Below, one piece after another: positions 12,708 to 23,995 of a stretch of 64,000 nt of DNA (its first letter is position 1; each line of letters starts with the position of its first letter). The DNA lies in assembly GCA_032209605.1 (NCBI GenBank), contig JASFXZ010000012.1, forward strand, positions 6,014,001-6,078,000, written 5' to 3'. Source of the DNA: Mactromeris polynyma (lineage: Eukaryota > Mollusca > Bivalvia > Venerida > Mactridae). Under the pieces are notes generated by a model. It did not search any database. It was given only the letters and a program-made list of their open reading frames with translations, and was not told the origin of the DNA. Both the position numbers and the translations under genes were made by a program.

Positions 12708-14785
12708 GGATTTGTCAAGCTTGGCCTTTCTCCTGGGGAACACACCACATCCCACTCAGAGAGATACATGAAGAAAAGGCAGCAACGATTTGAGAAGTCA
12801 CAACTTCCTTCCACTAAACAACGGCGTCTCGTATTGAAAAGGGAACGAGCGACATTCCAGGGAGCATCTGAAGCTATGGAAGGCGACACATATCAATCAG
12901 GTATATTTTTAGTAATTACATAAACATGAAGAATATTTAATTGTACTAACATGTGTAGGTTATTCTTGATTCAGGTCTGTCCATCAATCTGTAGACAGAA
13001 TCTGTTTAGACTATTTTCTGTCCGTCAGGTTTTGTGCCTTGTGTGTGGCTGTACCTGGTTTGTACACCTTATTTTCCATTCTCAGAGTTTGATGATACCC
13101 TAAATAGTAAATCGTGTCTTGACTTTTTCTCAGCAATTACACATGGTCAGAATTCACAGAAGTGATGAGGAAAATGTCTTGACTGTTCACTATCCATGTT
13201 TTGATTCAATAGGTCAAAGTCTTGTGATAGAAAATGGTTTGTTCTGGTAAGCGTCACAGAATATGTAGAGTATATGAATTCTTTTTAGTATCTAACTTGG
13301 TATTGGACTCTTTCTCTTAGTTCATATGAATCATGCATTTCCTAACAGTCATGAGTCATCAACATTTTGAGATACAATTTTATCATCTTTGCAACAGGAA
13401 TTGGTCATGTAATGACTGCAGACATACAGAAAGTTCCAGATGCCGTATGCAGAGCCAGTTTCAAGGCTGTAGCTGTCAGTGGTGAATCAACTATAATTGC
13501 ACTGGATTTAGAAACAACAGGACTAAGTAAGTGATGCATATTTAACCTTTAGTCTACTGGCGGGGATTGTAACAGCCTTTGCAAACAGCTTGATACCAGA
13601 CCAGCAGCCGATTTACTTGTTCTAAGCTGTTTGCCGTTCTGTCAATATTTTCTCCAAATTTGGAGCAAATTCACTGAATATAAAATAAGCAGATGACATT
13701 TTCAGCAGACGACAATTTTTCCTAGCATGCAGAGGGTTAATATTTTTTTTAAAAAGTACTGGATAAATATCATAAAAAACTGCATAACATAGAACTATTC
13801 TATTTATACATTCCATACATATATTTAAGGTTATAGGCCCAGCTTTTAGTCATGATCTGACTGTGAAATAATTACGTAATAATGTAACTGGTCTGCTGAC
13901 AAGCCATGTAATAATATCAATGGAAAGTGTAATCCTTTCATGTTGCAACTTATATTTCTGTTTATTTCAGTTGAGAACAGAGTGATGCCACAGATCACCC
14001 AAATTGCAGCAACAGAAACAAAGTCTGGAAAGTCATTCAACTGCTACATAAAACCAAGTATACCCATCTCTCCTGAGGCCACCACAGTTACTGGAATATC
14101 ATGTAGTAATAATCAAATGTGGGTCAAAGGTCAGTTGGTACCTTCAGTTCAGATCAAGGAATCAGTTAGTCAGTTGTTATCATGGCTACAGCAGTTTGAA
14201 AATATTGTTATATGTGCGCACAATGGACGGCGATTCGACTTTCCAATTTTGTTATCATTGCTGAAGAAGCTGGACAAATTTTCCAAGTTCTCTGACCAAG
14301 TCTGTGGTCTTGTGGATACTATGAGCATATTCAGAAAACTGTTCCCAAAATCATCATTGAAACAGGTTGATCTTGCTACAATGTTACTGCAAAAAACATA
14401 TGATGCTCATAATGCTATCGCTGATGTTGTTACTTTAGGCGAACTAATATCGCTTGTGAATTTGAGTGAGCAAGAGTTTAACAAGCACACATTTTCTCCA
14501 TCAGCTGTGTTAGAAAACCTTGCCTACAACAATGCAAAGGCAGCAAATCTTCGATCACTTGACGTTCTTGTATACTCTGGTGTATGTAAAAGACCCACAG
14601 CGGAAAATGTTGCCGGCTCTGGATTGAACTTACACCATCTCCGCCTCATATACCAAAGGCGTGGCGTGGACGGCTTACATGATATTTTCACATGCAAAAC
14701 CAGTAATGGTTTACCTAGAGTAACAAACTCAAAAAAAGTGCTTGAGGAATTTATTCCCAAGTTAGCAGAATATTTTTCAAAGTAA
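12708..14785 (+). CDS. DEDDh 3'-5' exonuclease, three supported exons
   Basis: Exons 12708-12900, 13398-13526 and 13971-14785 join in phase (phase-1 introns, GT...AG) and end at TAA 14783-14785. The first encodes a basic, charged stretch (ERYMKKRQQRFEK, KQRRLVLKRERA) ending GDTYQSG. The nuclease domain follows: ALDLETTGL (first Asp and Glu; crosses into exon 3), ITQIAA, AHNGRRFDFPIL (third acidic residue) and AHNAIADV, where His-x4-Asp gives the DEDDh set of the DnaQ/TREX-like ExoIII fold. About 110 residues follow the domain, including a helical AGSGLNLHHLRLIYQRRG segment. All four acidic residues and the His are intact and the frame is open throughout, so it may be functional. The substrate (DNA or RNA) cannot be told from sequence. 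The 5' end is not found. It lies wholly inside the Tc1 element. Confidence 0.8.
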
Positions 14786-15545
14786 TGGGCAATGTGGTAG
14801 TAACTTGTAATACACCGTACTTTGAACTCAAGGCAAAACTGCAATCTTTCGATCTGTGTTATGTAGTACAGTACTTATTAATTGACAAATACAATTGCAG
14901 ACATCATTGCAGTGTTATATTATATTCATCTATTAAGGTTAACATCTTTCAGATGTAATAAAATTTAGAAAAATGACATAATTTCATTTATACTATGTCT
15001 TTTTACTCTCAGTGGTCATATCTTAATATAGTGGGTAGTCATTTTCAAATCTTAATTTCTGAAGTTAACTACGGTAAAAATATTTCAAATTGTTTTATTT
15101 TACTCAGTTATGATTATAGATGATATTTATGTATTGTTTAGTGATGGACCTGCTTTAAATTTTTGAAAAAATAGGGTGATGTGACTTCGGCAATTCTGTT
15201 TTTTTGAGATTTTAAAGGAATTTCCGTATACTGAAATTTCAGTTTTTCACCCAAATGATAGCTATTTTTTTTAAATAACTCATGATATGAACTTTTTTAC
15301 TAAGAACAACTATTTCTGCAGTGAATTAATGCTTAATTGCATAGAAATTTGTCCAAAAACTTAAAAAAAAACTTTTTTGAAATCTTGTACTAATGTATTT
15401 TTTTCCGATACACAAAAAGACAAGTCTGGGAATAAAAATAGTGAAAATGCAAAAAGTTTATGGTAAAAAGTTGTTTAAATGTATATTTTAATTAGATAGT
15501 GCAAATAGATCACAAATAATGCAAGTTTTATTAAGTATGAATGAA
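14786..15545 (+). other. 3' flank of the exonuclease gene within the insert
   Basis: A candidate polyadenylation signal AATAAA lies at 14957-14962, about 175 bases after the stop codon. The rest, to the point where transposase sequence resumes, is very AT-rich with T-runs. I see no terminal inverted repeat at the junctions near 12150 and 15550 that would mark the insert as a separate transposon. Confidence 0.45.
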
Positions 15546-15894
15546 ATTTTTCCCATTAGGGAAGACTTCCTTAAACAATACAATGATACCATTCATGCAA
15601 AATAACGGGCCTGGCACTTTCCAGCATGACAATGCAACGTCTCACAAGGCGCGTATAACTTCACAATTCCTTGCTCAAAATAATTTTAACGTCTTGTCTT
15701 GGCCTTCTGTATCTCCAGACTTGAACCCAATAGAACACATATTGGATGAATTGTGTCGGAGAGCCAGGTCCGAGCATCAACTTGATACCATAAATGACCT
15801 TCGAAATACACTCGTGTTAGAATGGCAACGTATTCCAAACGCGGTCATACAACGTTACGAAAATTCAAAGACGTATTCTCCAATGCATTCGTAA
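15546..15894 (+). pseudogene. Tc1-like transposase, C-terminal part
   Basis: Reads NNTMIPFMQNNGPGTFQHDN with the second catalytic Asp at 15628, then WPSVSPDLNPIEH with the catalytic Glu at 15733. That is exactly 34 residues between them, the DD34E signature of Tc1. The frame runs to a stop at 15892-15894. Only a few codons seem to be lost at the junction compared with where the N-terminal part stops. Split from its N-terminal part by the exonuclease-bearing insert. Confidence 0.85.
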
Positions 15895-16192
15895 AAGTGG
15901 CGGTCAAATTGGTTACTGATGCTTCTTATAAAATCACTCAGTCAGTACTTTCTTTTCTCCAAATGTTGTGTGATAATTTACGTTTTTCAGGAATTTTCAT
16001 TTCGATCCCTCTCCATTATAATAAGTGTTCATAAAAAAATATGCATTGTCTGACTTTTTCCCAGTAAATTATATAAACACGTTGATATTGCATTGAAGTT
16101 TCAATGAAAAAAAAATTAACCCCGAATATACATTTATCAACAAAATATATACTTTTGAAATCGATGTAAAGTTTTCATTTTGGGTCAGTGTA

Positions 16193-16635
16193 TATAAAAT
16201 GAAATATTAACCTGTGAAACGTCATTGTTCTTCCACAACATACCTACGACATAGTGTTTCGACGAGTAATGTGTTTCTCTATTTAAACACAACCAATACA
16301 TGTATAATTGTAGCTTAATTGAAATATAATTGCTTTTTAAAACTTGAGAACATATTGCATAACTCGATTAACTGTTCTGAGGAAATGACGCGTTTCGCGC
16401 ATTCAAACATATTTTTCACAAGCACACTCTGTTGGATCACTCATGTTATAATGTTATGTAACCATTTAATATGAGATGCTGATATCACGTGGTCAGACTT
16501 TCTTTCATCAATCATTGTAAACAACTTAATTTATAGCAACATGAATTGGAAGTGCGGGATTCCATGAGAGTCCTTTCAGCTCACAAAAATCTTTAAAAGC
16601 TTCACCAGTGTCGAATATTTTGTTACCGTTCATTC
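16193..16635. other. no recognisable gene
   Basis: AT-rich sequence following the right TIR of the Tc1 element. No motif, repeat or open frame of note. Confidence 0.45.
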
Positions 16636-16639
16636 CCTT

Positions 16640-17299
16640 TTAGAAGCCAATAGTCGTCATGCGTTCAGTGGTGTGTTCTTTGTTATCAACAGCAACCCCT
16701 GCTTCGTCGAATTTTTTCTTTAGATTACGTCTTAGGTTAAAGGCTGTAGAAAACAAGATTCATACGATAACATGTTTATACGAACATACATGTATATACT
16801 GCATGTGACGTCGCGTCAGATGTTGGCGTCAGTTTGCGTAACGTTACGCCAAGTTTTTCTTAAAGTAATTAGACAATAGACAGATGATTCGTTATCGATG
16901 TGCGCTTACGTGTACAATGTACAATACATGCAATCCAAATGCATGTAAGCTTATTCAGTATATGGTATATTATAGCTACTGTACATGGCGTACTAGTAAA
17001 TTACTTTAATTTTACTTTTTTTAAAAGTACATGTAGTCATATTTTAGGCGCTCAACATTGTGTTCACATGTTCGTCTTCATTGATGACTAGTGCTCCATC
17101 CTTAATCTTATCTTCTATGATGTAGCATATGACTGAACTGTACACAATGGCCTTTCTTGATTTTATAAGTTTGAAATGATTGTTCCTGGTCTGTCTTTTG
17201 AAAATATAATCCCGACACGACGCTAAAGTTTGCCGGAAACGTGTTTCCCCAATCGTCGTTAACATCATGTGCCAAGTTGTATGGAGGCTTGCTGAACTG
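16640..17299 (-). other. possible minus-strand coding fragments, unidentified
   Basis: Two minus-strand frames follow acceptor-like sites. One (17293 down to 17044, after TTTTCAG) ends INEDEHVNTMLSA-stop. The other (about 16741 down to 16640, after TTTTCTACAG) reads NLRRNLKKKFDEAGVAVDN and ends at a stop. Composition is protein-like, but I recognise no family and cannot link them. They may be further parts of the DIRS-like element next to them. Confidence 0.2.
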
Positions 17300-17389
17300 A
17301 AAATGTATATTGATATGCACTTGTTAATATTTCATATCGCATTTCAAAGCTAACATTCTGAATGTAAACGGTTTATTATTAAGTACTCC

Positions 17390-18130
17390 GTTATTGCCTT
17401 TGCCAGATTGTCCCATACATGGGTAAATACATTTTGTCTTTTACAAAATATCTGAATACTCCTTTTCCGTTGACTAGCATCGGCCATAATGGTGCCGATG
17501 TCCAATTCGGTACAATAATTGTCCCTGTGCATTTATCCGTTTGCAACTTTTCGATACATTGCGTGATTAGTCTGGGTGGGGGACCAGCCAATTACTCTTG
17601 CCGGACCAGCACTGATCAAAACAATTAGCAGCTTCCGTTCCTGGAACCCTCCATCTAGAATTAAACCTTAGACAGTTATTGTTATAATGAGTCGCAAACC
17701 TGTCTATATTATGCGGTCCCCACATAATATTTATTTACTGGGACGTGTTTTCGCTGACATTCCAGTCATCTGAATCTAAACATCTACTTAAATGGTCTTT
17801 TCTCTTGTTACCTTTCCTGGGAATCCAATCTACAAACAATTCTACATTGTTCTTTTCGCAAAAGGTGTGAATATTTAAGCTTAATTCGTGTGCATTTTGT
17901 TTGTTATAACTACCTGATCTAATAATGTACGAAATATTTCGATTATCTGTGTAAACTTTCACTTTCTTTGTGATGAAAACATTTGTAAAACTTAGCAATA
18001 CTCTATACACAGTTTCTAATTCCCGCCAAGTCGAGTTTTCACTTATTTCTCTTGATTCCCATGAACCCGATACCTCTTTGATTTGTGTATCATCAGTGGC
18101 AATATGCGTTATTCGAATATGCGATACCTT
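17390..18130 (-). pseudogene. DIRS-like retroelement RNase H and downstream region
   Basis: The minus strand reads STWRELETVYRVLL, KVYTDNRNISYIIRSGS, ELFVDWIPRKGN and HLSRCLDSDDWNVS, the RNase H-like block of DIRS/Ngaro elements. It continues across a stop into GPHNIDRFATHYNN, RFNSRWRVPGTEAAN and, after a frame change, NWTSAPLWPML. These blocks occur in this order in DIRS-type pol. Stops and frameshifts make it non-functional. Confidence 0.7.
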
Positions 18131-18959
18131 CTGTATCTTGATTTGATTCGATCTGATTTGCTTACCTTCAACATCATGAATGCGTGTTTCGTATAATCGT
18201 TATCAGAACGACAACCGATCACTTCCGGGAGCGGTTTTACACTTAACTGACTTCTTACCCGAGCTTCTAAACCAGTGGTTTACTTCCGGAAATCACTTAT
18301 CACATAATGCTGTGGTATGTTCTGCCTTATCCGTGACCCTTAATGTCTTTGATTCACCATTGCCCGCTTCCGAGGCTCACGACTAGATTCTACGTGTTTG
18401 TGGGTACAGTCTACTTCCAGAGACTGTAAAGCATTACTCATTGGAACTAACGTACTGCCTTCTGATATTGGATCATATCCGTTGAAATGTTGTGGAGAAA
18501 ACTGATGCAAATTGTCACGTCTACTGGTGCGTTATTTCTTTACTTCTTACCTTTCTGATTCTGTGGGCGTACCTTGTTGCGCCATTATCGTAATTCATCA
18601 ATTGCTTCGTCTGAAACAGACGTTCGAATATCGAGTTATGCGAAAATCTATACATATGTGTAAGTATCTGTTTTTTTAGCAGACAACTCTACCCAACACG
18701 CTTAAAGCGTTGACACAATTTGACTGACTATTATACAAAACGTACACTTAGCTAGAATAACCCGAGTACCATCAAATCTTAATTGATGCACTAATGCATC
18801 TATCAAGACCTCTATATATACGTTCTATACTTTCGTTTGTGATGCACAACTACTCGTTTAATTAAAAATATAAAGTTTGACCTAACCAATCCGCTTTTCG
18901 TGTCCGTAACCAACGACTTTTTCATTCTGACCAAGAAACCTAATTCTAAGAAGCTTGTT
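18131..18959 (-). other. unassigned part between the two DIRS-like blocks
   Basis: Lies between the RT and RNase H remnants, so is probably the decayed middle of the same element. I could not match any conserved block here. Confidence 0.35.
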
Positions 18960-19300
18960 TGGACAAATTTGCTTGTTTTTACTGCTTTTGATGATCAGAA
19001 TTCCGCCGATACGATCTTCCAGAAAAGCTATAACTTTGTGTCCTAGTGATCTCCAGTACAGTATTCAATTGCGCTTTTAACATTTTTTTGTGTAAATATG
19101 CCTGGCTATGGCGATTCCGAAAGGTAGAGAATTCATAATATCTAACTACATTAGTTGTTGGCCATGAGAAACCTAAATATTGTCTATTGTAACTTGATGG
19201 TAGATTTTGTTTTCCTTTATAATTGGCACAACTCTGTTCTCGAGATACGGCATGGCGTTGGCTGCTTATTCTAGGACGTAACAAATAACACAAAACTTGA
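18960..19300 (-). pseudogene. DIRS-like reverse transcriptase fragment
   Basis: The minus strand reads RQYLGFSWPTTNVVRYYEF, matching the RT block of DIRS-type elements. Frameshifted pieces of the PFG and YLDDG-like blocks follow (about 19120 and 19010). It lies upstream, on the minus strand, of the RNase H remnant at 17.4-18.1 kb, the expected order within one element. Confidence 0.65.
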
Positions 19301-19449
19301 ATTAAAAAGTGTTGCGCTGAGAGGGCGTGTTCCCCAAGTAACCGCGTAACCTAAGTTACTATTTTCTGCTTGCTGCTTTCCTGCAGGCCTACTGTTTGAC
19401 ATATAGTCATTTTGTTTCAGATGACGTGTACATACTTATTGTGTTGCGT

Positions 19450-19559
19450 CACTAAATATCCGCCGTAGCCTAAATATCCGCCGTAGCCTATATATCCGCC
19501 GTAGCCTATTTATCCGCCGTAGCCTTTATATCCGCCGTAGCCTAAATATCCGCCGTAGA
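19450..19559 (-). repeat. 18-bp minisatellite, Gly-Tyr-rich on the minus strand
   Basis: Six copies of an 18-bp unit (AAATATCCGCCGTAGCCT and variants). The unit is a multiple of three and reads GYGGYL/GYGGYK/GYGGYI on the minus strand, broken by one in-frame TAA. Gly-Tyr repeats are typical of shell-matrix and other secreted structural proteins, but no flanking exon, signal peptide or long frame supports a gene here. Confidence 0.6.
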
Positions 19560-20352
19560 CTTTTTCTTTAAGCACTTTCGTAGTCTGATCCAAATACCAT
19601 TCTTTCTATTTCATGATCGCTGAATTTACTCGAAATCTGGTTATAAAACTTGACTTAAAAGTCTCAGTCTGATTTCATGCGTGAGCTAGCGGGGCCTAGG
19701 AAAATCGGATGCTCGCCAGAGTCGTTTCTGACGGAGAACACATTCATGAATACTGTCGTTGTTAGGTATAACTGTCTTGTCTACTCCTAACACGGCACTG
19801 TTTGCAAACGAATCTTTTCACGTCATGTATTTGATCATCGGTGTACGAATCACTGATGCTCCGACACAAATGTAGACCTTGTTTTCTGTGTAAACTAGAT
19901 GATCCGCTAAGTTGTTAAAATATATGTCACGACACTCCCTTCTTACTTTTAAATTTCAAACTTTGTATTTGTCTAAGATTATGTGGTAATCTGTAAATAT
20001 TTTGACCTTGGTTTCTTTTGGTCATGCAAGTTTTGATCACTTTCGCGGTTTTGTATGAATACAAATGTATGCAGTTGTGCACTTTATGATTTCTATATAT
20101 CTGTACGGCGATACTGTGGATTGGCCTTCAATTTACTATAGCATCTATATAGAGCTACCAGTTCACGTACTTCGGGTTGTGGTTTGAAAATTCATCATGT
20201 CCTTGTCGTTTAATAGCATTTATCAACCTGCCTTAGAAATATTGAATTGGTGAGGAACATTTGCTCCATGCACCACAGTCATCCAAGAACTCTGTTTTTA
20301 AACCCTGTTGCTCACTTTCAATGTTTCTCCTGTTGTCAACGATAACGTAGCG
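19560..20352. other. no recognisable gene
   Basis: Unique-looking AT-rich sequence without a supportable frame or repeat. Confidence 0.4.
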
Positions 20353-20354
20353 TA

Positions 20355-20905
20355 AGGTGGGGCAAAACGCCCATATTAAGCACTATTTTACCATACAATA
20401 ATAACGATGAGTTCGATTAAGGCATAACTGGCTATGCGTGCAAGTTTGCACGAGACCTATACATTTATAGCATATTTAACGCGAGACACAAAACGAGATA
20501 AAGCTCAATAAATTGAACATAACTTATGTATGGGACAAAACGCATTTTGATAAGGGGCAATAACCTCTAAACATTATATATCTATAAAAAACTTCTGGTA
20601 AAATGTAGTACAATTTCGCGATCATGTAAGCACTGCATAAATACCATCAAACAAACGCACGAATGGCAAAAATCTAGAATACAAGGTGTAAAATATTAAC
20701 TAATCAGCGTTAACACAAAATAGTGTAAAATGACACAAACATGAGAATTAAAAACTTATATTTGAAGATACATGTTTAAATTGTTCGCGGTATTCACATC
20801 TGCGTAAGACGTCACAAAAAGAATATCACGCGGCACGGTAAATCTAACGATGTCAGATTTTGTACGCGTAGGCCTTTTACCTCGTATGGGCATTTTGCCC
20901 GACCT
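20355..20905. mobile_element. 551-bp non-autonomous TIR element, TA-flanked
   Basis: The termini are imperfect inverted repeats of about 21 bases: left AGGTGGGGCAAAACGCCCAT, right ATGGGCATTTTGCCCGACCT. TA lies on both sides (20353-20354 and 20906-20907). The interior has no open frame of note. Size, TA flanks and TIRs fit a Tc1/mariner-type MITE. Confidence 0.65.
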
Positions 20906-20907
20906 TA

Positions 20908-22970
20908 CACTACATGTTTCACAAGCTGGCAAACATTCCTGGTCATCATCTCAATTTGATAACTGGCAAACGAATCTAATTTAGTTACTACTTATCATGT
21001 ATTAAGTAAAATTCGCAAATCAGAACTAGCTAACCCGTTAGTGTAATGCATCATAAAAAGGTAAGAGGTGGCAGTTCTGGGCACTTTCAAGTCTGTTTCT
21101 AGTCTTATGATATTTATCTTACCGAAAATGTATCACGAATATTAACTAGATAGCTAGATAATTATCGCAATAATTAAGTGGTTAACACGAAACAATTCGC
21201 GAACGCTATCATGCTAACTGGTGGCAGTAATATGCCACCATCATTTCACGGACATATGGTGTGAAAAGCGGTCAGTAAGTTTGTATATGTAAAAAATAAA
21301 TAACGAAACAGTCACCTGAAAATAATAAGCCAAACATTTTGGTGCGTTTTCATTGAACACGAGTATATAGTTGGAGCATTGTCCGGGCCGGTAACGGTTG
21401 TGGACGGGATGAAGATATAACCTTTATGATCAGACGCTTGACTAATAAAGCGTCTGTTCGATGACATCAATGATCATCCCAACAAGAATTCTCAGATTTG
21501 TCCCGTCAGTGATTTGTCAAAGAAAACTTCAACCTGTATATTTCTTTAAACGGTACTACTTATTAATTGTTTTTCGAAATACTTAAGGGCGCCTACTTAT
21601 GATTGAATAATCGGTTTATAGCGTTTGTTCTCGTTTCATAACATGCCCTTATGTTCCAAATTTAATGATTAATCATGTGGTTCACTAGTCATGTAGTCCG
21701 ACTCCTATAAATAAGACCCTACATAATTAATTTCACATTTTCTGGTTATGTAGGGTCTTATCGACTTCCTATCAATACCATGTAGCACTTTTAAATCACG
21801 CTCTCCTGATTATGTAACCATGGTAAATTTTTATTATGGCGAGACCTTTCCTCACATATTTTCATGCTTCCTCACGGTCTAACGCCGTTAGATTAAAACC
21901 TCACTTAAAATTGAACCTCTAACAAAAAAAAGAAAAAATCACTGATCGTGCGAAATTTTGTATCTCGGACATACTATGATGCTTCGATACTACCCAAAAA
22001 CGCCGATTAACGGTGAACGTAATATTAGCAAAGTTGACACTTCGTTAATTGGCTTTGATCAGCTGTTGATTGGTGTGTTTTTAATCACCTCAGGCAGAAC
22101 GTTGTTTGTTAAAGCGGTGATTTTGCTTTAATCATCTTATTGACAGGAAAGGTGTTAATCTTCTTGTTTTAATGCAGGGTTTTGACGCACATTTTGGCGA
22201 AATAAAAAAACCTAAAAAATTCTTACTTTGATCCGTCATTTAGCCTACATATATATCCATCACGCGTATATCCCATGAAATCAAAGAATAAAAATGACAT
22301 TTTAAAAAGTAATGTTCACACAATAAAAGCATTAACTGTTACTATAGAATGTTAAACTTCTATCACTTGAACTCTAAAACAGTATTTAACTTCAAAACTC
22401 GGTGAACTATGGGTCACGTAGGCACATGTAAGACGGGCAATACTGCAAGCTGTGACGTAATACTGTGCTCTCTGTGACGTAAAACCGTCTGGCAGATCAT
22501 AGGGGTTAGTTTGGAAGAAATTTTAGGCTAGCGAGTATGAGTTTCGACACATCAGCTTTGATCAAAGGTTAGAAAACTGCTATTGGGTACCGTACTTATT
22601 CTAATAGATGCATATAAGACATAACAAATATGTGATTTGTTTTACCTTGATTAAACGCCCACTCCTCTCAATATATTCGGTACATGTTATAATGTATACA
22701 ATATTTGCATACCAGTAGGACGTGCCTTTGAGTATCATATTTGGTCACTTGTTTAAATGACCCCCAAATTTTACAAATGACCCCCAAATGAAGCCCACTG
22801 TGGTCCCCTAAAAGAAAATTAAAGGGAAATCCTGTATAATTCTAATTGATGAAGGAATTTTTGACAAAATAACACCGTAATTAAGCGTGAAAACAGTTGG
22901 GTGGGGTAATATAATTTAGTGTTGGTGTGTCTATTAGTCACAAATATATCTCACTTATTGCATACATGTG
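20908..22970. other. no recognisable gene; two small hairpins
   Basis: AT-rich sequence without supportable coding frames. Two clear hairpins are visible: CAGACGCTT...AGCGTCTG near 21432-21459, and ATAAGACCCTACATAA...TTATGTAGGGTCTTAT near 21711-21761. Two TGACGTAA motifs occur near 22453 and 22476. Confidence 0.4.
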
Positions 22971-22974
22971 AAGT

Positions 22975-23995
22975 CTCACGATTTCCGCGGGAGACTCCCG
23001 GTTTTGACAGCCAACTCCCGCCCTCCCGGCCGGGAGCCGCGATCTCCCGATTTTCAAAGTAAACATCGTGAATTTTTATTATGGGGTATTTTTTAGTTCA
23101 TTGACTTCATTTCCGACTGGTTCGCTGAAATTACTTGTTAAACTGATAAGTGTAAAATCGGGATACCAGTCAGAAATACTCTCTAAACCGTCTAAATAGT
23201 CTCGAAACCATGGAATCAAGCGATTGGTGACAATGTCAAAATACGATGCGACCCTCGCTTGTCAGTTTGTTTATTCAAGTTTCACACGTTTCTATTGTAT
23301 TCAGATATGACAATTGGCAATAAAATTGTTAATTGGCAACTTGATTGAAGGGATGAACCCCAGATTATGAGTTAATTCGCAGCATATTGCTATAACAGCT
23401 TATGACACGGATGAAGTCATAATATTGACAAAATTTCAGCCACACAAAAAAAAATCCTGTTTTAAGGCTCAATCTCCCGCTTTTTGAGGTGCAATCTCCC
23501 GATTTGCCTTAAGAAAAGGTTCGCATGTATGTTATTGACTGTTTGAAAATATGGCATGTATGTTATGGGGTATTTTTTAGTTCATTCCCGACTGAAATAA
23601 CTTGTCAAACTGATAACCTGGAGTGCTTAAATCTGGAAACCAGTCTGAAAATCGTATATACCACGTTCTTGGGGTTATATAGACACTTCCAATCATGGAA
23701 TCAAGTGCTTGGTGACACGGATCAAAATATGACGCGACCTTCGCTTGTCATGTTGTTTATTCAAGTTTCACACGTTTCTATTGTATTCAGACATGGCAAT
23801 TGGCAATAAAATTGTTAATTGGCAACTATTTACAGGGATGACTCCCAGATTACGAGTTAATTCGCAGAACATTGCTATTAACAGCTATAATATGATACGG
23901 TTATAATAGACATCAAATGACAAAATTTCCCGCTTGCAGTCTCAGTTTCGGGGTGCAATCTCTCGATTTGCATTCTAAAAAGGTTCACATGAATG
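22975..23995. repeat. dispersed repeat 'D', two tandem copies
   Basis: Copy 1 (about 22975-23525) and copy 2 (about 23565-23995) share TATGGGGTATTTTTTAGTTC, the segment TTTATTCAAGTTTCACACG, ATTGGCAATAAAATTGTTAA and end in CTCCCG/TCTCGATTTGC motifs before an AAAAGGTTC. An inverted relative lies at 49395-49785 and a partial one at about 57530-57775, so this is a mobile or once-mobile family. No coding capacity is seen. Confidence 0.6.

Larger units (their letters stand above)
10502..16190 (+). mobile_element. Tc1/mariner element carrying a nuclease gene
   Basis: The two termini are perfect 26-bp inverted repeats: left 10502-10527 (starts CACTGACCCAAAATG), right 16165-16190, each bordered by TA (10500-10501 and 16191-16192), the Tc1/mariner target duplication. 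Inside, from left to right, are: a LINE 3' fragment (about 10629-11297); the first part of a DD34E transposase (11506-about 12150); about 3.4 kb with a spliced DEDDh exonuclease gene; the last part of the transposase (from about 15555 to 15894); and the right flank. At 5689 bp it is more than three times the length usual for Tc1/mariner elements. It cannot make its own transposase but still has the ends needed to be moved in trans. Confidence 0.85.
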
